64,000 nucleotides of DNA. Origin: Acidobacteriota bacterium. GTDB taxonomy: Bacteria; Acidobacteriota; Terriglobia; Acidiferrales; UBA7541. The position numbers were made by a program, and so were the translations under genes. Shown here in pieces: positions 44,901-52,718 of the stretch (position 1 is the first letter of the stretch; each line of letters opens with the position of its first letter). The notes under the pieces were generated by a model, which saw nothing but the letters and a program-made list of their open reading frames with translations, ran no database searches and was not told the origin of the DNA. Location: positions 1-64,000 of the forward strand of contig QHZD01000028.1 of the NCBI GenBank assembly GCA_003225315.1, read 5' to 3'.

Positions 44901-45718
44901 AAGAAGTTATTGCGCACGTACTCGAATGCCGAGCCGTGGAGTGCATTGCCGCCTGCTTTTGACACCAAGTTGACGACACCACCAGCCGCGCCGCCAAACT
45001 CGGCTTTGGCGTCATGTCCAACAACCTTGAACTCTTGGATCAGATCGTTGTTGGGGATCACAATGTACGTAGGTCCGCGGATGTTCGTGTTAATGATACC
45101 GTCATAAAAATAGAGTTTCGACCGGTTCGCTTGACCGTGGAAGGAGCCGTCGGAAAACCCGGAGCCAGGAATGCCGACGTTGCCTTCACAACAGCCAAGA
45201 CTCCTGTTCTGGGAAGTCGAAATCGGAGTGACACCTGGCGTGAGCGTCAGGAGCTGCGTAAAATTCCGTCCATTCAGCGGCAAATCGTTGACGGCCTTTG
45301 CTTCGATCACCGTGCCCAGATCGCTCGTCGAGCTCTCAAGCATCACGGCTTCCGCGTTCACCACCATTTGTTCGGTGATGGCGCCGACCTCCAACCTTAC
45401 GGCTTGCGTGAGCGTTTGATTGACACCTACGTCGAATGGGGAAATTTGCGTGATCTTGAAGCCCTTGGCCTCGACGGCCAAAACATAAGTCCCTGGCTTG
45501 ACGTTAATGAAAACAAAGTAGCCGTCGGAATTTGTCGTGACTCGATTCTCAATCTTGGTGGCCTGGTTGGTAAGCTTGACCGCGGCGCCAGCGACAAATC
45601 CACCGGACCTGTCCGTGACCGTGCCATTCACTTCGCCTGAAGCTGTTTGCGCGCGAGTTCCGTCCGCAAATAGGAATAAGACCAGAGAAAAAAACGTTGC
45701 CATCTTGGCCAGTCGCAT
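41984..45718 (-). CDS. Oar-like TonB-dependent receptor with carboxypeptidase-regulatory domain
   Basis: 1244 residues from ATG 45718, preceded by AGGGGG; the track starts 2 codons earlier. Signal peptide (MATFFSLVLFLFADGTRAQ), a CarboxypepD_reg-like domain (SGEVNGTVTDRSGGFVAGAA, VKPGTYVLAVEAKGF), a plug region (DLPLNGRNFTQLLTLTPGVT) and a large beta-barrel ending in QFGLRFIF. These receptors are expanded in Acidobacteria and are thought to import oligosaccharides. Divergent from the IclR regulator and next to GH29/GH97, so a glycan-linked role is likely. Confidence 0.93.
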   Translation of the reverse strand: MRLAKMATFFSLVLFLFADGTRAQTASGEVNGTVTDRSGGFVAGAAVKLTNQATKIENRVTTNSDGYFVFINVKPGTYVLAVEAKGFKITQISPFDVGVNQTLTQAVRLEVGAITEQMVVNAEAVMLESSTSDLGTVIEAKAVNDLPLNGRNFTQLLTLTPGVTPISTSQNRSLGCCEGNVGIPGSGFSDGSFHGQANRSKLYFYDGIINTNIRGPTYIVIPNNDLIQEFKVVGHDAKAEFGGAAGGVVNLVSKAGGNALHGSAFEYVRNNFFDARDTFADGPSGCTIARCPNPGQLVPGGPAAFHQNQFGAAVTGPIIRNKTFLSAGYDGWRYSKPDQALSYVPTAAELSGDFTNTSSSFKKQIFNPYSTRQVGVNFVRDAFRCDAAGNPLPVNAQNQQDQTIGVVCNKIPQALIFAPMQQFFQTYAATPNIVDPSGSNNFVRDRATLNNSNSYTVRVDHRFRDADSVFFRYTEQRNTIFTPIGENGSTSGGSQGRNYGGAWIHVFKPTLILDVRAGYAGRPGVDAGQQNRHQAGLDPLKSAGFLDVDKYNGLLVTLSNWTNGGNNNFGIRGTAPRENPNWSVTPNVSWLKGRHNIKAGFWYISAERIQLNTFQTYTFSDEQTRNPGVNNTGLSLASALLGFPNSFAAQLPIPHGGPVRFAYASWASYLQDEWKLSPTVTLIAGLRYDYVTQPHTLDGRLWNSLDLANQRYIIGAKTMPPLCSVAQQAPCIPDGFVSDPFASHVVVAGKSFFAPPPIKDNWGPRVGLAWQATPKTVMRGGYGLYWDSITARSQYAQNDLEAMVWPDATAFIGTANACTNGGSCAFTNGTALNIIAQQGQGFATPLPTYTSAGAGKSTTGLPWNGFPNQGDDPNFKDGYSQQWNFELQRQLRPTMLVSVAYAGSASGRLPYGAGNANAASQAFPNATPASVVDATRQMPWVTAGLTYSRPIGYANYHALESRLQKQFANGLYSLVSYTWGKSTDVGSGYFNVENGPGGGSTIQNYYDQSTARGVSSYDIKHFVSWATIYELPFGRGKSWLHGGPLSWVLGNWQANYIFQARSGAPYNLQVSGDVANLRGSAPGGPGTYARPNLIADPFVAGPVAANSDPKCQLTISQGGRAADAVYTAATWFNPCAFGVPSGAFGSLGRNVFRGPHVVNMDFSMFKKVPIGERMSLQLRFEGFNVFNIQNYDTPANAQLTINSGTVNVPGVGTVPAIATGAGKITTLAQGTTPRQLQFGLRFIF

Positions 45719-45869
45719 ACACACCCCCTAGGCATGAATTCCGAAAAAGCATCGCTAAATTCAGGCCCAAGACGAGAAACGCGCCAGCCAAGGAATGTAA
45801 GACCGCTGACCTTGCCGGCACCGATTCCTGTCCAAAACTGAAAGGCTTCTATCAAGCTGCATCGTAAAA

Positions 45870-45904
45870 TTCAATATTAAAAATCTACGTTTCAAATATT
45901 GAAA
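45870..45904. promoter_or_regulatory. Candidate IclR operator between the receptor and iclR-type genes
   Basis: A perfect 15-nt palindrome TTTCAA-ATA-TTGAAA (45890-45904) and a second arm, TTCAATATT (45870-45878), that pairs with AATATTGAA (45895-45903) over 16 nt. It lies in an AT-rich part of a 303-nt divergent region and resembles IclR-family sites. No other element stands out in this gap. Confidence 0.6.
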
Positions 45905-46021
45905 AACTGAACGATCATTTGAGCTAGAATGCCGCAAGGCGCCTTGGCGCAGCCGCCGGGCAGATACGGGCGGATTCCTCGGACGCGGCGGTGACGACTC
46001 GACAGAAGGAGCAGACTTCCC

Positions 46022-46801
46022 ATGATCCGGGCACGTGAATCTAAGTCTGCACCAGTCGGTGTGGTCGGAAAGGTCTTACGAATTTTGGAGGCGCTGGACG
46101 CTGCCCCCACTGGATTGCAGCTACGCGAGATTTCTCAGCAGACCAGCCTCAATAAAAGCACGGCGTATCGCTTTGTGGCTCACTTGGAAAGCGAAGGCTA
46201 TCTCTTTCGCGATGATTCCGGCGCGTACATCGTGGGTCCCAAACTGGCCCGGCTCGGCGCTGGAATCGCTTACCATGCCACGCTTCGCAAGATCAGCCGT
46301 CCGGTGCTGACGCTGCTCTCAAAAGAAACCACGGAAACAGTAAACCTCGCCGTTCTCGACGGGCACGAAGTGCTATATCTCGAAGTGCTGGAGAGTTCCC
46401 ACTCTTTCCGCATGGCCTCTCAGCCGGGAATGCACCGTCCGCCGAACTGCACCGCGTTAGGCAAAGTTCTGCTGGCATTCCTCCCCAGCGAGCAGCGCGA
46501 AGAAATTCTCCCCATGCTTACTTTCGAGCGGGCAACTCCGCGCACCATTCCGAATCTTGCCCGTTTCCGAAAAGAGCTTGCGCGCGTCGTACAGCAAGGC
46601 TATGCGATGGATGATCAGGAGACGGATATGGGAGCACGATGCGTCGCCGCTCCGGTTGTCGACGAAAGCGGGAAAGTGGTGGCCGCCATCAGCGTTTCCG
46701 GCCCTATCACTCGGATGAGCCGGGACCGCATTCAAGCGTTTGCAGGAGCGACGCGAAAGGCTGCTCGAACAATTTCAGCACGCCTCGGCCATTCGCATTG
46801 A
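46022..46801 (+). CDS. IclR-family transcriptional regulator
   Basis: 259 residues. N-terminal winged helix (VVGKVLRILEALDAAPTGLQ, then REISQQTSLNKSTAYRFVAH), followed by the IclR effector domain (LGAGIAYHATLRKISRPVLT, SFRMASQPGMHRPPNCTALG, GYAMDDQETDMGARCVAAPV, AISVSGPITRMSRDRIQAF). It should sense a small sugar or acid derivative. The divergent TonB receptor and possibly the lyase-family gene downstream are probable targets. The palindrome at 45890 is the likely binding site. Confidence 0.94.
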   Translation: MIRARESKSAPVGVVGKVLRILEALDAAPTGLQLREISQQTSLNKSTAYRFVAHLESEGYLFRDDSGAYIVGPKLARLGAGIAYHATLRKISRPVLTLLSKETTETVNLAVLDGHEVLYLEVLESSHSFRMASQPGMHRPPNCTALGKVLLAFLPSEQREEILPMLTFERATPRTIPNLARFRKELARVVQQGYAMDDQETDMGARCVAAPVVDESGKVVAAISVSGPITRMSRDRIQAFAGATRKAARTISARLGHSH

Positions 46802-46840
46802 GATTCGGCCTTCGATAAATCATTCACCACGACGCGCATT

Positions 46841-48133
46841 TCAATGGGAGACTAGCCGGCGAAATGGGAGGACTTCGATTCGGCGCAGAACGTCAGGGTC
46901 TGCCTTCACGGCGACGTCTTGATATCGGCGATCTTTATATTTAACAGCTGCGACTGCCAGCACAGGGGAGATTTCAGCAGTCTTGAATTGTATAATTTGC
47001 TGATACGGCCATTTTTGCTCGCCGGTCACAAACGGAACGAGATAATCAAGGGCCTTGCGAATGTTGCGGCCATCCGCCGTTCGAAAATTCCAGAGGTCGA
47101 CTCCCACGTTTTCTCCGAGCAACCCAAGCTCGAACAGCCCCGCAAGATTCATCGTGCTATACCCCAGGGCCTTGGTCCTCTCCAGCTCCAACGGTTGCCG
47201 GCCATCGGGCTCGATCTGCATGGCAACCCTCTTTTCTCCGGCCGTCTGAACAACACTTCGCGCGATATCTGGCTTGCCGACGAACAGAGCAAGAGATGCG
47301 ACTTGCACGTCGTAGTAACTTCCATGGTTGTTTTTCGCGGCAGCTTCTTCCTTTCCGTTCTGCGAACGCATCATCCAGTCAAGGAACTTGGCGCACCACT
47401 CTTCCATTCCTTTCTGATCCGCCGCGGTCCACGATTTCGACCCGCGCAACAATCCAGCGGCATCAACGAGACGGTAAATGTCACGGGTTTCGATCAACCC
47501 GGTGCCGCGCCCGCTGTTGACTCCGCGAACGGCTTGCGCGAATTCTAAATTGGGGTTCATTCGCGTTTCCGGGTTCAGAAACCATGTGCGCAGGAGTTCA
47601 GTCGCATGCGCGCCATAGGTTTCTTCGCCGAAAAAGTAATACGCCAACGCAAGCGTGTAAGTCGCCGAGATCACTCTGTCCATATTCTTGTGATCCGGAA
47701 CCTGCTCAATTTCCGGATTCGTCTCTCCATCGCGTCGGATGTATGGCAATCCATTTAGTTTGTTCGGGTCTGGCCACCAATACGGCGCGAGGCTCATGTA
47801 TTCGTGCTTATCCCCGCTGGGCGGACTTATGGATTTGTCCACTACTGACAGACTCTTTTGCAAAAGAGCCGTATCTGCATCCTTCCGCAGTTGCTCAAGC
47901 GCCGGGTCTTTCAGCTTCCCGGCTGCAATCTCGCTTCGTAACTCCTGCATCGTCGCTAACGGCAACGAAAACACTCGCGGGGCATTCTCAAACTGCGGTG
48001 ATTGTGTTTTCTGTGCGGGGAAAGCACTCGGGAAAATTCCGAAAACAGCTAAACCAAGGACAAACGCACGAAAGGCTCTGTTCGTTGGGGGCAGGACTTC
48101 AGTTTTGTGTCCTGCTTGTGTGAGCCGATCCAA
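46841..48133 (-). CDS. Alginate-lyase-family protein, secreted
   Basis: 430 residues, starting at TTG 48133, with no better ATG nearby. A hydrophobic leader (AFVLGLAVFGIFPSAFPAQ) indicates export. The alpha/alpha-barrel shows YMSLAPYWWPDPNKLNGLPY, FFGEETYGAHATELLRTWFL, NLEFAQAVRGVNSGRGTGLI and the NNHGSYYDVQVASLALFVG motif typical of PF05426 alginate lyases. Substrate (alginate or another uronan) is not certain. Convergent with the iclR-type gene. Confidence 0.85.
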   Translation of the reverse strand: MDRLTQAGHKTEVLPPTNRAFRAFVLGLAVFGIFPSAFPAQKTQSPQFENAPRVFSLPLATMQELRSEIAAGKLKDPALEQLRKDADTALLQKSLSVVDKSISPPSGDKHEYMSLAPYWWPDPNKLNGLPYIRRDGETNPEIEQVPDHKNMDRVISATYTLALAYYFFGEETYGAHATELLRTWFLNPETRMNPNLEFAQAVRGVNSGRGTGLIETRDIYRLVDAAGLLRGSKSWTAADQKGMEEWCAKFLDWMMRSQNGKEEAAAKNNHGSYYDVQVASLALFVGKPDIARSVVQTAGEKRVAMQIEPDGRQPLELERTKALGYSTMNLAGLFELGLLGENVGVDLWNFRTADGRNIRKALDYLVPFVTGEQKWPYQQIIQFKTAEISPVLAVAAVKYKDRRYQDVAVKADPDVLRRIEVLPFRRLVSH

Positions 48134-48295
48134 AGTAGGCCCTCGAGCACATAATACTATGTTCAGAAATGTGGAGAAGTAGGGTGTTGTCCCCGCTGTC
48201 CTTGCAGTATTTCCCCGAATTGACTGCTAAATGATTTATGGCATAAGTTCCAATTGGGAGCACTTGTAACCTCGAAAGGTCGTTGTTAACCATCG

Positions 48296-49180
48296 ATGCC
48301 TGCAAAGGTTAGCCGGACTCCGCCCAAAGTCCTGATGATCGGGGCGCACCAGTTGGTGTTAGACAACGTGCGCGTCTTGCTCGGGACTATGGGTTGTTTG
48401 TGCGTCGTTGGTTCCAATGTCAAGGAGGTGCGCGCCCTCCTTGAGAAGGAAAAACCCGATGCTGCCGTCCTTGACCCGCAACTCTTAGATTCGCCGCCTG
48501 TTGAGGTCTTGGCGGCTCTGCATACAGTTGCCCTCAGCCTGCAAGGCCGTGTAGTTGTTCTCACACGTGACCAGGATGACTCAGAACTTCTGAACGTAGT
48601 CGACGCGTATTCGCTTCCCAAAGTTCCCGTGGATGCACTCTTGCAGGTGCTTTGGCCCTGCCTGGATTCCTTGCTGCACAGGAATATTGCGCGTCGGCGG
48701 GTCAAGCACAATGCGCGCATCGTCTTTGACAGCTTTCTTCAGCCGTTGGCCGACGGGGTTCGGTCTGCACAGATCTCAGATCATAGGCTCCTTTACGAAT
48801 CCGGGGATGTCATGGTCGATCTTTCGCTCGAACCCCGGCGAGATTCTCAACGCGTGAGGCTTATGGGCCAGATTCTGGATCCCGCAAAGCCGGGGCCACA
48901 ACTCCACAGCGCGCCCGTCGTGCTTCAAGGTAAAACCGAGCCGATCGAGATAGCAACCACGAACGAGCTGGGTGAGTTTCAGTTTGACTTCGATCCTGGG
49001 CCTGACCTGAGGCTGGAGATAGGGGTCAGGGAAAACCACTGGCTATCACTCGAATTGCCCGATCCCAAGGGTGCCGTCCACAAAATGAAAGATGGGTTGC
49101 CAGCCCTGGAGGCAGCGGGAGACATCGAGATTCTAAAGGGTCCGTTTTCCAAGAATCCAAGAAAAGGTGGTAATCCATGA
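48296..49180 (+). CDS. Degenerate receiver-domain protein with C-terminal beta-rich region
   Basis: 294 residues. Residues 10-120 have a receiver fold (PPKVLMIGAHQLVLDNVRVL, DAAVLDPQLLDSPPVEVLAA, RVVVLTRDQDD, YSLPKVPVDALLQ). The phospho-acceptor-like Asp, Thr and Lys remain, but the N-terminal acidic pair is replaced by GA in MIGAHQ, so phosphorylation is doubtful. Residues 150-280 (LLYESGDVMVDLSLEPRRDS, then RLMGQILDPAKPG and ATTNELGEFQFDF) look like a carboxypeptidase-regulatory-like beta domain. The stop overlaps the S8 protease start (ATGA). Confidence 0.65.
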   Translation: MPAKVSRTPPKVLMIGAHQLVLDNVRVLLGTMGCLCVVGSNVKEVRALLEKEKPDAAVLDPQLLDSPPVEVLAALHTVALSLQGRVVVLTRDQDDSELLNVVDAYSLPKVPVDALLQVLWPCLDSLLHRNIARRRVKHNARIVFDSFLQPLADGVRSAQISDHRLLYESGDVMVDLSLEPRRDSQRVRLMGQILDPAKPGPQLHSAPVVLQGKTEPIEIATTNELGEFQFDFDPGPDLRLEIGVRENHWLSLELPDPKGAVHKMKDGLPALEAAGDIEILKGPFSKNPRKGGNP

Positions 49181-50790
49181 GGTTCAAAGCGCTCCTGTTC
49201 CTGCTCCTGTGCGGGCTGTGGCCCAGCACCGCCTCCGCCTGGAATCGATTCATCTTACGCGACACCGCAGGCTTTGACGCCCTCCAGCAGGCTTGCGTGC
49301 CCTTGGGTTGCATTGTGGTCAGCAGCATAGACGGCGCTCCGAATCAGAACCAGGTTTTCCTGGTTACGGCCCCCTTAGAGATTGATCCGGCACTGATTTT
49401 GACCGAGCTGCTGAGCGTGCCTGGGGTGGTCAACGCCGAGCTGGATCAAACAGTCCCATTGGTCCCGGCATTGAATCAGCAGCCCGCGATACCCGCAGGG
49501 CTCTCGGACGCGAGCCTGGTGCAATACTTCGGCGCTTCCGTGCGGAACAGCTATGTGAACCAGCCCGCTGCGCAGATCGTTCGAGTGTCCGAGGCGCAGA
49601 ATACTTTTCATGTGGCTGGGAGCGGCATTATAGCGGACATTAACACGGGTGTGGATCCCAATCATCCGGCACTGCAAGGTGTTTTGCTGCCAGGATGGGA
49701 CTTTACTCGGAACCAGGCGGGCGGCTCCGAGATGACCGATCTTCAATCATCATCTTCGCCCCCGCCATCGTGTGGAGATTGCCAGCCAGGATTTGTGAAT
49801 CAATCCACTGCGGCGGTGCTGGACCAATCGACGGCCGCGGTCCTCGATGGAAACCCGGACTATAAGGCATTTGGTCACGGGACGATGGTACTGGGCGTGA
49901 TTCACTTGGTTGCGCCGCAAGCCAAACTTCTCCCGCTAAAAGCCTTCAATTCCAAAGGAGAGGGGTTTCTCTCTGACATCTTGAGCGCTATTTATTTTGC
50001 TGTGCAAAACCACGCCAACGTCATCAACATGAGCTTCGACCTGAAGACTCAATCAGATGAGCTATCCAAAGCTCTGGATTTTGCCAACCAGCAAAATGTC
50101 ATTTGCACCGGCTCGGTGGGAAATGACGGGGTAATCGAGATTACCTATCCGGCAGCGATTCAAAACGATGTGATGGGAGTCGCCTCAACCAACGACCTGG
50201 ATCAGCGCTCCACTTTTTCGAACTTTGGTGACGCCATCGTATGGGTCGCCGCCCCCGGAGAAGCTGTGATCAGTACATATCCGTTCGGCAGCTATGGAGC
50301 TGCATGGGGAACGTCTTTCAGCGCGCCTTTCGTTGCTGGAGCAGCTGCCTTGTTGTTGGATCAGAGGCCCGGCACAGATCAGTCCCAGGCCGCCGCTGCT
50401 GTTGCTCATGCTGTGCCCGTCGGCCCCAACATGGGCAACGGCCGGTTAGACCTGGTGCAGGCGCTGGCCGCGAACGGCGGGCAACCGGGCGACTTCTGCA
50501 TTACTGGAGGCCAACATCGAAAAGCAAAAATCCATCGTGGACATAAGGAAACCTTCGCGTTCAAGGTTACCGCGTTGGACGGCTTCACAGGGACGGTGGA
50601 TCTCGGTGTGACCGAACTCCCTCGACACACGTCCGTGGATTTTGATCCGCCTGCGATCACTGGTTCGGGCTGGTTTGAGCTTACTCTGCGCGTGGATGAC
50701 GATACGCGGCATGGTTCGTACAAGCTGACCGTCACTGGGACTAGCGGAAGCCTGCGGCATTCCGTTGACGTTGATCTTCACGTCCAATAG
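49177..50790 (+). CDS. Secreted subtilisin-family (S8) serine protease
   Basis: 537 residues with a signal peptide (LLFLLLCGLWPSTASA). Catalytic triad visible: IIADINTGVDPNHPAL (Asp), YKAFGHGTMVLGVIH (His) and WGTSFSAPFVAGAAALLL (Ser); the oxyanion Asn is in ICTGSVGND. N-terminal segment 20-110 is a propeptide-like region, and 425-537 is a C-terminal beta domain with TVDLGVTELPRHTSVDF. It is coupled by a 4-nt overlap to the receiver-like gene. A probable active extracellular protease. Confidence 0.92.
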   Translation: MRFKALLFLLLCGLWPSTASAWNRFILRDTAGFDALQQACVPLGCIVVSSIDGAPNQNQVFLVTAPLEIDPALILTELLSVPGVVNAELDQTVPLVPALNQQPAIPAGLSDASLVQYFGASVRNSYVNQPAAQIVRVSEAQNTFHVAGSGIIADINTGVDPNHPALQGVLLPGWDFTRNQAGGSEMTDLQSSSSPPPSCGDCQPGFVNQSTAAVLDQSTAAVLDGNPDYKAFGHGTMVLGVIHLVAPQAKLLPLKAFNSKGEGFLSDILSAIYFAVQNHANVINMSFDLKTQSDELSKALDFANQQNVICTGSVGNDGVIEITYPAAIQNDVMGVASTNDLDQRSTFSNFGDAIVWVAAPGEAVISTYPFGSYGAAWGTSFSAPFVAGAAALLLDQRPGTDQSQAAAAVAHAVPVGPNMGNGRLDLVQALAANGGQPGDFCITGGQHRKAKIHRGHKETFAFKVTALDGFTGTVDLGVTELPRHTSVDFDPPAITGSGWFELTLRVDDDTRHGSYKLTVTGTSGSLRHSVDVDLHVQ

Positions 50791-50814
50791 GGCCTATTCC
50801 AGCGCTGTCATTCG

Positions 50815-51876
50815 TTATTTTTTCTGAGAACCGTTAGACAGGAATTGAACTGTAACGCGGAGTCCGATCGGCAATTGTTGCGTGGCATCCTTAAGATCGA
50901 TCACAGCTTCCAGAATATCCCGGTCGCTCTTATCAGATGGGTCGCCGGTGGAGATGCTCTTTCTGCCCATCATCGCGGAGATTCTGGCGACCGACCCGTT
51001 TAACCTCTTTCCGTCAAGGGCATCTGCCTGGATAACGACCTTTTGTCCGACCGACACTTTATCCACATCCCGTTCGTCTATTTCCGCCTTAATATGCCGA
51101 GAGGAAGTATCCGCGAGACTGAACAATGGGCGAGGAGTGACGGTGCTGAAAGATTCGCCGCGGCGGGCGTAGACTCGCAATACGGTTCCGTCGATTGGGG
51201 CGACAATGGAGCACTTCCCGATCCGCTCCTGGGCCGTGCGAACGCGACCCTCCGCCGCTTGCACCTCTGCATCCGCGCGGGCCTTGTCTTCCTCCAACGG
51301 AGGCGCGGCCAGCAACTCCTCAGTCCGAACAGCGGCTTGCAGATTAGCATCCGCGACGCCAAGGTCGCGGACAGCTTGCTCATAAGTGGTCCGGGAAACC
51401 TGCTCCCTTTGAAAGAGAGCGCGCTGCATCTCCATTCGCGACTTAGCCTCTTCAAATGTTGCGCGGGCGGCTGCTGTCTTTTCAGTGGCTATTCTCTTCT
51501 CCTCGTCACGCGCGCCGCGCAAAAGCCGGGTTCTTGTCTGGCGAGCGCCATCCGCTTCGGCCATCGCAGTTTGCAAGTTCGCTTGCAAGTCGTCGCAGGC
51601 GATCTCGCCAAGTACTGTCCCTCTTTTTACGAACTGATCTTCTTTCACGTAGACAGCCTTCAGGATGCCATCCGCAGCTGCGCCCACCTGCGTGGTTTCC
51701 GAAGCCCCCTCGACCCTTCCGGGAGAAGCAAATGCAACAGTCGCACCTGTACTATCGGAGGGTATCCCGCGAGCTTGCACCGAATTCCTGTTCCGCGTGC
51801 TTCCCAGAAACACGATGACGATGATGACCAGGAAAACCACAGAGCCGCCAATGGCCCATCTTTTGCGGGCGGTCAT
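50815..51876 (-). CDS. HlyD/DevB-type membrane fusion protein
   Basis: 353 residues. One N-terminal membrane helix (IGGSVVFLVIIVIVFLGS), a first biotinyl-lipoyl half (VGAAADGILKAVYVKEDQFV), a long coiled-coil hairpin (about 110-215, rich in A/E/R) and a second lipoyl half plus beta-barrel (CSIVAPIDGTVLRVYARRGE). It connects an inner-membrane ABC exporter to the outer membrane. The start overlaps the ATPase stop by 4 nt. The operon order permease-ATPase-adaptor is like DevCAB. Confidence 0.9.
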   Translation of the reverse strand: MTARKRWAIGGSVVFLVIIVIVFLGSTRNRNSVQARGIPSDSTGATVAFASPGRVEGASETTQVGAAADGILKAVYVKEDQFVKRGTVLGEIACDDLQANLQTAMAEADGARQTRTRLLRGARDEEKRIATEKTAAARATFEEAKSRMEMQRALFQREQVSRTTYEQAVRDLGVADANLQAAVRTEELLAAPPLEEDKARADAEVQAAEGRVRTAQERIGKCSIVAPIDGTVLRVYARRGESFSTVTPRPLFSLADTSSRHIKAEIDERDVDKVSVGQKVVIQADALDGKRLNGSVARISAMMGRKSISTGDPSDKSDRDILEAVIDLKDATQQLPIGLRVTVQFLSNGSQKK

Positions 51877-52718
51877 AGGTTTCTGCCCCCTTGCTCTACC
51901 TGGCCATCACACAGAGTGATCGTGCGATCGGCAAATTTCCGCCAGCGCGGATCGTGGCTCACGACCACAACTGTTCTTCCGTGTTCATCAACTTGATTGC
52001 GAAGAATTTGGCAGATATTCCTTCCCGCTTGAGCATCAAGAGATGCGGTCGGCTCATCCGCGAGAAGAATCGGAGGGTCCCCTGCAAGCGCTCTTGCCAC
52101 GGCGACTCGCTGCCTCTCTCCCGGACTGAGCTCATTGGGTTCTTGATTGCATTTGTCACCCAGCCCGAATTGGTCGAGCAGTTGTCGCGCCATTTCTAAT
52201 CGCTGAGACTGCTTCGGGTCGCGAAGCTCGAAACCAAGCGCAACATTGTCGATCGCCGAGAGTGAGTGGAAGAGGCGGAATGCCTGAAATACAAAGCCGA
52301 TTTTCTTCTGGCGAATGGCGGTCTTCTCAGTTTCGCTAAGCTGGTTCACCAGGACGTCATCCACGAATACGGATCCTTCGTCGGGCGACAACAAGCAGCC
52401 GAGCATGGACAGCAACGTCGTTTTCCCGCTTCCCGAAGGTCCCATCACCAAGGAAAGGGTGCCACGTTGAAACGTGACTGAAACGCCGCGCAATGGCCAA
52501 ATGCGGGCGTCCCCTTGGCCGAACGAGACGGTAGCCCCCTCAACACCCAGGAAGCGACTGGATCTTGCTTCATCGACACCCAGACTTGGTTCTAATTGAT
52601 CTTCGACAGCTAAGCCCGCAGAATAGGCGGCCCGCTTAACCCGATTTCGCGCGGTCCTGCTTGGGGGAAGCTCCGTCACATCCTCACAAACAGTACTTGG
52701 AAGATGTTTCTTAGGCAC
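51873..52718 (-). CDS. ABC transporter ATP-binding protein (LolD/DevA-like)
   Basis: 281 residues from GTG 52718, with GGAAGG upstream; the track's TTG is 7 codons earlier. Walker A VMGPSGSGKTTLLSML, signature LSPGERQRVAVARAL, Walker B ILLADEPTASLD and the H-loop SHDPRW are complete. An N-terminal extension of about 55 residues without motifs is unusual for this family. Overlaps the permease stop by 8 nt. Energises an exporter with the FtsX-type permease. Confidence 0.92.
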   Translation of the reverse strand: MPKKHLPSTVCEDVTELPPSRTARNRVKRAAYSAGLAVEDQLEPSLGVDEARSSRFLGVEGATVSFGQGDARIWPLRGVSVTFQRGTLSLVMGPSGSGKTTLLSMLGCLLSPDEGSVFVDDVLVNQLSETEKTAIRQKKIGFVFQAFRLFHSLSAIDNVALGFELRDPKQSQRLEMARQLLDQFGLGDKCNQEPNELSPGERQRVAVARALAGDPPILLADEPTASLDAQAGRNICQILRNQVDEHGRTVVVVSHDPRWRKFADRTITLCDGQVEQGGRNL

